A stretch of 11,775 nt of DNA from Candidatus Woesearchaeota archaeon (lineage in GTDB: Archaea; Nanobdellota; Nanobdellia; Woesearchaeales; UBA11576): positions 1-11,775 of the forward strand of contig JAUVBP010000017.1 of NCBI GenBank assembly GCA_030591125.1. The letters are read 5' to 3'. The notes under the pieces were generated by a model. That model was not told the origin of the DNA, ran no database searches, and worked only from the letters and a program-made list of their open reading frames with translations. Position numbers and translations under genes: made by a program. Below, piece after piece: positions 6,066-11,775 of this stretch (position 1 is the first letter of the stretch; every line of letters starts with the position of its first letter).

Positions 6066-6621
6066 AGTTCTTCTTCCTCAGGAAATTAAACAGCTGCTTT
6101 GCTGCCTTTACAGCAGACATCGACTCCCTGTCCAACACCAGCGCAGGTTTCCGAGGCTCCTCGTATGCCACATCAACACCGACTACAGTTCCCAGTTCAG
6201 GGTAATCTTCACCAGTCATCCGCCTGTTGAGTGCTTTGGAATATACTTCCTTGGTGCTGAGCTTGGTCTTCTTCTTCATCTCTTTCTCAACACATTTACG
6301 CAGGGAAGACTTCACATACACCTCTACAAATCCTGGTGCAATCGTACGGAGGTCCTCTCTCCATTTCCGCTTGTAGCCTGTCGCGTCGATCAGCACATTG
6401 CCCCCATCCTCATATATCTGCATTGCCCGATTGGCAAGCTCATGATATGCCTTTTCCCGGCCATTTTCATCATACGAGGCGAAGCCCAGCTCTTTCTTTA
6501 TCTTGCTCATGCGGAGGTATTCTATCTCTTCCCCTTCTCCATCGAGAAGCCCTACTAGAAGACGCGCTATCTCACTTTTGCCTGCTCCAGGCAGGCCTGT
6601 TATCCATAGTATGAATGCCAT
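6058..6621 (-). CDS. adenylylsulfate (APS) kinase-like P-loop kinase
   Basis: The minus-strand protein is 187 residues from the ATG at 6621. Walker A GLPGAGKS is at residues 9-16 right after the first strand (FILWITG). Later segments match the APS kinase family: VEVYVKSSLRKCVEKEMK, then MTGEDYPELG and VDVAYEEPRKPALVLD, corresponding to the family's FTG...YE.P..P pattern. APS kinases phosphorylate adenylylsulfate to PAPS, but close relatives act on other small molecules, and no sulfate-assimilation partner gene is present here. A TTG at 6645 would add 8 residues. I prefer the ATG because the TATA box at 6673-6664 predicts a transcript start near 6643, at or inside the TTG, and because M-A-F leads straight into the first strand. 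No Shine-Dalgarno site is seen. It converges on the DUF1461 gene with an 8-base 3' overlap. Confidence 0.8.
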   Translation of the reverse strand: MAFILWITGLPGAGKSEIARLLVGLLDGEGEEIEYLRMSKIKKELGFASYDENGREKAYHELANRAMQIYEDGGNVLIDATGYKRKWREDLRTIAPGFVEVYVKSSLRKCVEKEMKKKTKLSTKEVYSKALNRRMTGEDYPELGTVVGVDVAYEEPRKPALVLDRESMSAVKAAKQLFNFLRKKNFI

Positions 6622-6663
6622 ATGTTTCGCCCAAAAACCTATCAATAATTATAGTGCGTCAAG

Positions 6664-6673
6664 ATATTTAAAG
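6664..6673 (-). promoter_or_regulatory. TATA box of the APS-kinase-like gene
   Basis: Read on the minus strand the site is CTTTAAATAT. It predicts a start about 25 bases downstream, near 6643, and a leader of about 20 bases before the ATG at 6621. Confidence 0.6.
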
Positions 6674-6725
6674 ATTTGCCAAAAACACGTAGTTCAGAGC
6701 CCATAGTCCTAAATCCATGCAAAAG

Positions 6726-6734
6726 CTTTAAATA
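6726..6734 (+). promoter_or_regulatory. TATA box upstream of the structured leader and protease
   Basis: CTTTAAATA preceded by AAAAG (a BRE-like purine run) is a strong archaeal core promoter. It predicts transcription starting near 6757, a few bases before the inverted repeat beginning at 6761. It points away from the minus-strand TATA box at 6664-6673, forming a divergent promoter pair. Confidence 0.65.
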
Positions 6735-6760
6735 CCCTTTTGGGCTGTTCTGTCATTGTT

Positions 6761-6844
6761 TTGAGGAATTTCAAGAATCACAAATCAGTTGTATAGAATA
6801 GGGTGGAATAGCTATAGATACTCTGTGGTTCTTGAAGCTCTCAG
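6761..6844 (+). ncRNA. candidate structured leader or small RNA (long stem-loop)
   Basis: TTCAAGAATCAC (6770-6781) pairs with GTGGTTCTTGAA (6825-6836) over 12 positions with one G-U pair. A second short stem, TTGAG (6761-6765) with CTCAG (6840-6844), closes the base with one G-U pair across a small internal loop. The 43-base loop can form a smaller GTAT/ATAC hairpin (6791-6794 with 6818-6821). The element sits directly after the predicted start from the TATA box at 6726. It may be the folded 5' leader of the protease mRNA or an independent small RNA. No T-run terminator follows, and no tRNA, riboswitch or known sRNA class is recognised. Confidence 0.35.
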
Positions 6845-6850
6845 GCCACA

Positions 6851-6865
6851 ATTATTAATAAAAAA
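6851..6865 (+). promoter_or_regulatory. possible second TATA-like element close to the protease start
   Basis: The AT-rich stretch ATTATTAATAAAAAA lies 25-39 bases before the ATG at 6890. It would give a leaderless or nearly leaderless protease transcript, which would suit the lack of a Shine-Dalgarno site there. It competes with the stronger TATA box at 6726 as the protease promoter. Confidence 0.3.
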
Positions 6866-6889
6866 GATAAGTGGAATGAGTTGTTTCAA

Positions 6890-9800
6890 ATGAGAAAAGA
6901 GGAGATTAATGTAATCAAGATACTGTTTGCAGTATTTACTCTCATTCTCGTGAATATCCTCATCATATCCACAGTTGGAAATAATCTTTCTGGACTCGTC
7001 ACCCAACAGGAAGAGGTCTTTGCAGAAGTGCAGCAGGCTCCTGCTGAACAAGAGCCCGCCTTCCTTTCCGAAGCAGATGCTGAGGCAGCAAAACTGCCAT
7101 TGGACAGGACACCTGAATATGGTCCCACACTCGAACGCACTGATGACAATCTCCTGAACATACTGGGAAAAGATGGCTTCGCAGATCCTAGAGTAGATGA
7201 CGGGAATATCAGCGTGATAATAGTTCTGAAAGACCAGCCGCTGAGTAAGATAAGCAAAGAACATAAGGTGATCTCCGAAAAGAAGATTGAGCATAAAGTG
7301 AAAGAGCTCAGGGATATCAACAAGAAGACACAGGTCCTGAGTGAAGAGGAGATCCGTGAGATTGGTCATGCTCAGGCAATGGAGATAGAGTCCGATGCGC
7401 TGAGTGAAGAAGATAAGGCACGTCATGAGATACTGACAAGCGAGATTGAATCTGAGATGCAGGTCATGCGTCAGGGCATACTTGACGAGACCGGAGAAAA
7501 TGTCAAGGCGTCACAAGATAAGGTGCAGAGACGCATCGAGAAGTGCGGCGGCAAGATAAGGAAGAAGCTCAGGATAATGAACGCCCTCTCTGCAGACATA
7601 CCTAAGTCATGTCTCTGGGATCTGCAGAAAGAAGGAGAGATCGCTGGCGTATATGAGAACACGTTGGCTGAAGCACAGCTCGACATCAGCGTACCGACGA
7701 TATATGGTGACCTGCTTCACGCAAGAGGATATGCTGGAGGAGTATGGGACCTTGCAGTGATGGACACAGGGATTGACGCATCACATCCGAATCTCTACGT
7801 CGACTATGCAAAGACTTTCCATCCTGATTGGTTCACAAGGACTTTCCTGATATCCTATAATGACAATCCGGACAGTACAAATGACCTACAAGGCCACGGC
7901 ACCCACGTCGCAGGCATCGTCGCAAGTACACATCCCACATATAGAGGCGTTGCATATGGCCTCGACAAGCTGATCAATGTGAAAGCTGGTTTCCGCACTG
8001 GAGGCGGTGGAGGGAGCATGTTCGATGATGACATGATGGATGGTGCAGACTGGGCCATATACACTGCTGGAGCTGACGTGCTGAGCTATAGTTTCGGAAG
8101 CGGTCATTCTTCAAGTGATGACTGCAGCAGCTGCCGTTTCTTTGATGCTATCGTCGATAATCTTAATGTTCCTATAGCTGTATCTGCAGGTAATAGTGGT
8201 GCTTATGGTAACAATACGGTAGGCTTGCCTGCAATTGCATATAATATATTCAGCGTCGCGAGTGTATATGATTATGGCACCACAAGCAGGAGCAATGATG
8301 CTGTAAGCTATTTCAGTAGCCGTGGCTATTCTGCAGGCGGCAGGATAAAACCAGATATAGCTGCGCCAGGCACTTCAATAATTTCAACAAAATCAAGCGC
8401 AGCACCTTGTTTAGTAGGTTGTTCCTGTTCAGACAATTTAATGACTTGTTCAGGCACCAGCATGGCATGCCCTCATGTCTCCGCTGCAGCAATACTTGCT
8501 CTTGACATGACATCCTGGAGAAACCCTGCGGTCCTAAAGGCACTTCTCATAAATACTGCGGAGAGCTCAGGTACATTCTCTGACAAGATGGATTATGGTT
8601 GGGGATACCTTGACCTTGACCATGCTTATGCACACCGCAACGACCTGTTCTCAAGCACTGTAGCAGAGAATGGAGGTTACAAGCTTTACAAAGGCCACCT
8701 CGACGCAGGTGAGAAAGTTACACTGGTCTGGCATAGGCACGTCAACTATGGTGGAAGTAGCTACCCGAGCACATACTATACAGTGAATGATCTCGACCTC
8801 CACATGTATGATGCTAACAGCAACTCTTATCATGATAGGTCCATAGCAGTCAAGGAGAACGTGGAGCAGGTAGAATCTTCCGGAAGCTATGATGTCGTTG
8901 TGAAGGTGAAAGGATACACATCTAATTTCTATCATGGCTCAAATTATGAATCATACGGTCTTGCCACAGAAGATGGGTTCTACTCTACAACTAAACCCAC
9001 AGTGACTGGTACAGTATCCCACCCTACAACAATATATGATGATGAGCTGCCATTCACCATCAATGTCCAGGTCTCAAACACAGGAGGTACGAACGCGCAC
9101 AGCTCGCATCCTACACTGTATCTTGCTTCAGGCCTGACAGTCTACTCCAGCCCATCATCTATCTCACCGATCTCTGCTTACAGCTCTGACACGGCGACAT
9201 GGCTCATCAATGCGAACAGCCTCGGTACAAAGTCAGGCATCTACGCGAGATACGGGCACTACAGTTATGGGATATATGAATATGGGACAACTTCAACAAC
9301 ATCAGTCACCATCCTTGACGATGACACAGCACCACCATATTTCTACAAATGGCTCTACGCCAGCTCAATATATGGAAGCTCATCCGCATCAGTCACAGCA
9401 TATCTTGTTGACGACAGCGGACTCAGTGATGTTGAACTGGAATATGATTATGACAATGACGGAAATCCTGAAGACAGCATAAACATGAGCATCATAGGTA
9501 CTCGCGCAATCGGGACTATACCTGCACCAAACAAGACATATGAGACCAAGACCCTGTCATTCAGGGTCACAGCAACAGACGGAGACGATGATTGGACAGG
9601 AGACTCATTAGCTACAACCTCATCAAAGAGATACATCTACATCCGTGATGATGATACTGCTGCACCTGCATTCAGTGATTGGCAATTCACAGATACGGGA
9701 GATGTAAATGATCCTATACCCGTCTCGGTCACCATAACTGATGCCAGCGGCATCGAATATGCCACACTATACTATGATTATGGGGCTGACGGGAACATAA

Positions 9801-11775
9801 ACGGCAGCGTCAATCTCACCGATTCGGGGAATGTTTGGTCCGGCATCATACCCGCTCCAGGCCCTGATTATACAGGGATGTCCACGACATTCTTCGTGGA
9901 AGCGCAGGATAATGACAATGATGGTCGGGTAGGCGACAACATAACTGCAATCTCCTCTACGCAGAACGTAAGTATAACCGATGATGACACTGCTCCACCT
10001 TCTTTCGACGCCTGGCGTTTCTCAAGCACAGCATTCGGGATTGATGAACTGATAGTCAACGTCACCATAAGTGATGAGTCAGGACTTGCAAGTGTAAGAC
10101 TATTTTATGATTATGAGGCAGATGGCATTGATGATATCCTCAACATGTCACCTGATGGGTCGTATTGGCTAGGCACAATACCTGCACCAGGTGTGGCAAG
10201 AGAGACAAAGGATGTAGTGTTCTTTGTGGAAGCGATTGACGATGACTATGACATGACCGGGGATTCATTAGGACTGAACTCTTCCAACTTCACCATAACA
10301 GTGCTGGACGATGACACAGAAGACCCTTCATTCGATGTCTGGAATTTTACCCAGGCAGTATACGGGACTTCTGAGATGGAAGTATTTGTCAATCTAAGTG
10401 ATGAGAGCGGGATCAACCACTCCAAAGTATATTATGACTATGGGGATGATGGGTCAATAGAAGGAAGCGTGAACATGACCCAGACAGGCACTCTCTGGAA
10501 CGCGACCATCCCTGCTGCAGGCGTTTCATACGAGACAGGCAATGTAAGTTTCATTATCGAAGCTCAGGATAATGATAATGACAGGACCGGCGACAACCAG
10601 ACAAAGAACTCCACAGCGACAATAGTCCATATATTGGATGATGACGACACGACACCGACAATAACCGATATCAACCACTCAAGCGCGACCGTGTGGAGCG
10701 ATGAGGTATTTGTGACAGCAAACCTTACTGACGCTAGCGGCATAAGTAACGCAAGACTGTACTATGACTACGGAGATGATGGCAACATAAATGGGTCCAT
10801 CTGGATGGATCAGGATGGAGACATATGGAATGCTTCCATCCCCGCTTCAGAAGGGAAATACGAGCTTGAGAACATCAGTTTCATCATCGAGGCAGAAGAT
10901 GGCGATTCAGACAGGGAAGGAGATTCTAGCTTCGAGAATTCCTCAAGACAATTCATTCTCGTCACTGACGATGATACCTCCTACCCTGTCTTTAATTCTT
11001 TTGATTACCCTGACATCAGCAACTATTCGAGCACGATAGACGTGACAGTGAACCTGACTGACGCCAGTGGCATCGAGTATGCGAAGATATACTACATCCA
11101 TGGCGAGGAGTACCCGAACTACAGTTCTATGGTGATGGATCAAGATGGCGACATATGGAATGCTACGCTGCCAGCACCAGGAGAGTTATTCCAAGGCAAC
11201 TATACACACTTCAAGATTGAGGTCAATGATAACGACGGGGATATCGCGAATGACTCATTGAAGCTCAACTCATCGACACAACAGATCCTCATAAACGACC
11301 CTATCGCGGAAGTGACGATACACAGACCTGCACATTCATCTGTCCTCACGTCAGCCTCAGTCGAGTTCAACATAACAGTGACTGAACAGGTCGAATGGAT
11401 GAACATGTCAAATGACTCTTCACCTTTCAACAACCTCTGCACATCCTGCGATGGATACACTGCATCCGCAACGATGGATGAAGGGGTGCACAACATACAC
11501 GTGAAGGTGGCTGACAGCACAGGGAACATCAGTGAACAGACTGCCACATTCACGATTGACAACACCGAACCAGTCATACACAACTACAACCTCGGCGAAA
11601 ATATGACCATCACGGGAAGAGAGAACATCACATTGACAGTGAACTATACTGAAGCGTTCCTCGATAAGATAATGCTGAACAGCCATGATGCAGGCAACCA
11701 CGAGCTGGTGGAGTGCTCTTCAGGCACAGACCAGACCTGTTCATATGTCCAGGACATGTCAGACCGCGTGCACGG
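6890..11775 (+). CDS. giant secreted subtilisin-like (S8) serine protease with Asp-rich repeat stalk, partial at 3' end
   Basis: The frame is open from the ATG at 6890 to the window edge, at least 1628 residues. A hydrophobic segment (about 9-28) after MRKEEINVIK is a signal peptide or membrane anchor. Residues 105-265 form an inhibitor-I9-like propeptide, apparently split by a charged helical insert (about 118-210). The S8 catalytic domain (about 273-570) is complete: D292 in VMDTGID, H336 in GHGTHVAG, oxyanion N435 in SAGNSG, and S524 in GTSMACPHVS. A beta-sandwich follows (about 595-690, with VNDLDLHMYDANSN), then a CARDB-like segment (710-805). Six Asp-rich repeats span 810-1469. From 1470 an Ig-like region begins and continues out of view. 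Many N-X-S/T sequons fit a glycosylated cell-surface protein. The likely role is extracellular protein degradation or surface maturation; substrates are unknown. No Shine-Dalgarno site precedes the ATG. Confidence 0.92.
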   Translation, partial: MRKEEINVIKILFAVFTLILVNILIISTVGNNLSGLVTQQEEVFAEVQQAPAEQEPAFLSEADAEAAKLPLDRTPEYGPTLERTDDNLLNILGKDGFADPRVDDGNISVIIVLKDQPLSKISKEHKVISEKKIEHKVKELRDINKKTQVLSEEEIREIGHAQAMEIESDALSEEDKARHEILTSEIESEMQVMRQGILDETGENVKASQDKVQRRIEKCGGKIRKKLRIMNALSADIPKSCLWDLQKEGEIAGVYENTLAEAQLDISVPTIYGDLLHARGYAGGVWDLAVMDTGIDASHPNLYVDYAKTFHPDWFTRTFLISYNDNPDSTNDLQGHGTHVAGIVASTHPTYRGVAYGLDKLINVKAGFRTGGGGGSMFDDDMMDGADWAIYTAGADVLSYSFGSGHSSSDDCSSCRFFDAIVDNLNVPIAVSAGNSGAYGNNTVGLPAIAYNIFSVASVYDYGTTSRSNDAVSYFSSRGYSAGGRIKPDIAAPGTSIISTKSSAAPCLVGCSCSDNLMTCSGTSMACPHVSAAAILALDMTSWRNPAVLKALLINTAESSGTFSDKMDYGWGYLDLDHAYAHRNDLFSSTVAENGGYKLYKGHLDAGEKVTLVWHRHVNYGGSSYPSTYYTVNDLDLHMYDANSNSYHDRSIAVKENVEQVESSGSYDVVVKVKGYTSNFYHGSNYESYGLATEDGFYSTTKPTVTGTVSHPTTIYDDELPFTINVQVSNTGGTNAHSSHPTLYLASGLTVYSSPSSISPISAYSSDTATWLINANSLGTKSGIYARYGHYSYGIYEYGTTSTTSVTILDDDTAPPYFYKWLYASSIYGSSSASVTAYLVDDSGLSDVELEYDYDNDGNPEDSINMSIIGTRAIGTIPAPNKTYETKTLSFRVTATDGDDDWTGDSLATTSSKRYIYIRDDDTAAPAFSDWQFTDTGDVNDPIPVSVTITDASGIEYATLYYDYGADGNINGSVNLTDSGNVWSGIIPAPGPDYTGMSTTFFVEAQDNDNDGRVGDNITAISSTQNVSITDDDTAPPSFDAWRFSSTAFGIDELIVNVTISDESGLASVRLFYDYEADGIDDILNMSPDGSYWLGTIPAPGVARETKDVVFFVEAIDDDYDMTGDSLGLNSSNFTITVLDDDTEDPSFDVWNFTQAVYGTSEMEVFVNLSDESGINHSKVYYDYGDDGSIEGSVNMTQTGTLWNATIPAAGVSYETGNVSFIIEAQDNDNDRTGDNQTKNSTATIVHILDDDDTTPTITDINHSSATVWSDEVFVTANLTDASGISNARLYYDYGDDGNINGSIWMDQDGDIWNASIPASEGKYELENISFIIEAEDGDSDREGDSSFENSSRQFILVTDDDTSYPVFNSFDYPDISNYSSTIDVTVNLTDASGIEYAKIYYIHGEEYPNYSSMVMDQDGDIWNATLPAPGELFQGNYTHFKIEVNDNDGDIANDSLKLNSSTQQILINDPIAEVTIHRPAHSSVLTSASVEFNITVTEQVEWMNMSNDSSPFNNLCTSCDGYTASATMDEGVHNIHVKVADSTGNISEQTATFTIDNTEPVIHNYNLGENMTITGRENITLTVNYTEAFLDKIMLNSHDAGNHELVECSSGTDQTCSYVQDMSDRVH
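9317..11296 (+). repeat. six tandem repeats of about 330 bp encoding Asp-rich beta-sandwich-like units
   Basis: A DDDT-type marker starts units at 9317, 9647, 9980, 10307, 10637 and 10967, with spacings of 327-333 bases; the array ends near 11296. Each unit runs DDDT.(A/P)P, then DxSG(I/L), then YDYG.DGN..GS.NM(S/T), then a W..(T/S)IPA.G segment, then VEA.D.D.D..GDN. The two Asp-rich loops look like calcium-binding D-x-D-x-D loops. The sixth unit is the most divergent, having lost the YDYG.DG loop (YIHGEEYPN instead). Confidence 0.88.

Noticed and set aside
6621..6645. TTG start at 6645 for the APS-kinase-like gene
   Set aside because: The predicted transcription start near 6643 falls at or inside that codon, so the ATG at 6621 is the better start.
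6761..6850. tRNA or H/ACA guide RNA in the intergenic region
   Set aside because: No cloverleaf or T-loop sequence is present, and the internal loop is too small for a pseudouridylation pocket, so only a generic structured element is claimed.
6812..7426. Minus-strand open frames of 204 and 145 codons over the protease N-terminus
   Set aside because: Both are antisense to the signal anchor and propeptide; the plus frame is continuous into a complete S8 catalytic domain.

Overview
The window looks archaeal, most likely a small-genome DPANN-type lineage such as Woesearchaeota; the lineage is an inference. The supporting signs are TTTAAA-type TATA boxes upstream of genes (about 3931, 6726, and 6673 on the minus strand), ATGA/GTGA stop-start overlaps, heavy use of ATA and AGA/AGG codons, and a gene set typical of archaea: thioredoxin-reductase-like protein, RPA-like OB-fold protein, DUF1461 membrane protein, and a giant S8 surface protease.

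Layout. Positions 3-224 hold the 3' end of an unrecognised gene. Positions 306-3903 hold a tightly coupled three-gene set: a 45-residue ribbon-helix-helix (RHH) protein, then two paralogous proteins of 455 and 699 residues. Both paralogs share an N-terminal segment and a C-terminal PD-(D/E)XK/Vsr-like nuclease domain, separated by 3 or 7 tandem copies of a helical unit of about 70 residues. Each start overlaps the previous stop as ATGA, with a Shine-Dalgarno site 7 bases upstream. This set is the most unusual part of the window. Its architecture, a modular repeat array feeding a nuclease, resembles a TALE nuclease in outline, but the repeat is not one I recognise.

Positions 3931-6065 hold a housekeeping-type operon behind its own TATA box: a thioredoxin-reductase-like flavoprotein, an OB-fold nucleic-acid-binding protein with a Lys-rich tail, and a four-helix DUF1461 membrane protein. 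A convergent APS-kinase-like P-loop gene (6621-6058) overlaps the last of these tail to tail by 8 bases.

Positions 6622-6889 form a divergent promoter region. It contains a long inverted repeat (6761-6844) that starts almost exactly where transcription from the plus-strand TATA box should begin. From 6890 to the window end runs a membrane-anchored, secreted subtilisin-like protease of at least 1628 residues. It has a complete catalytic triad, a propeptide apparently split by a charged helical insert, and an Asp-rich stalk of six repeats of about 110 residues. Its 3' end lies outside the window.
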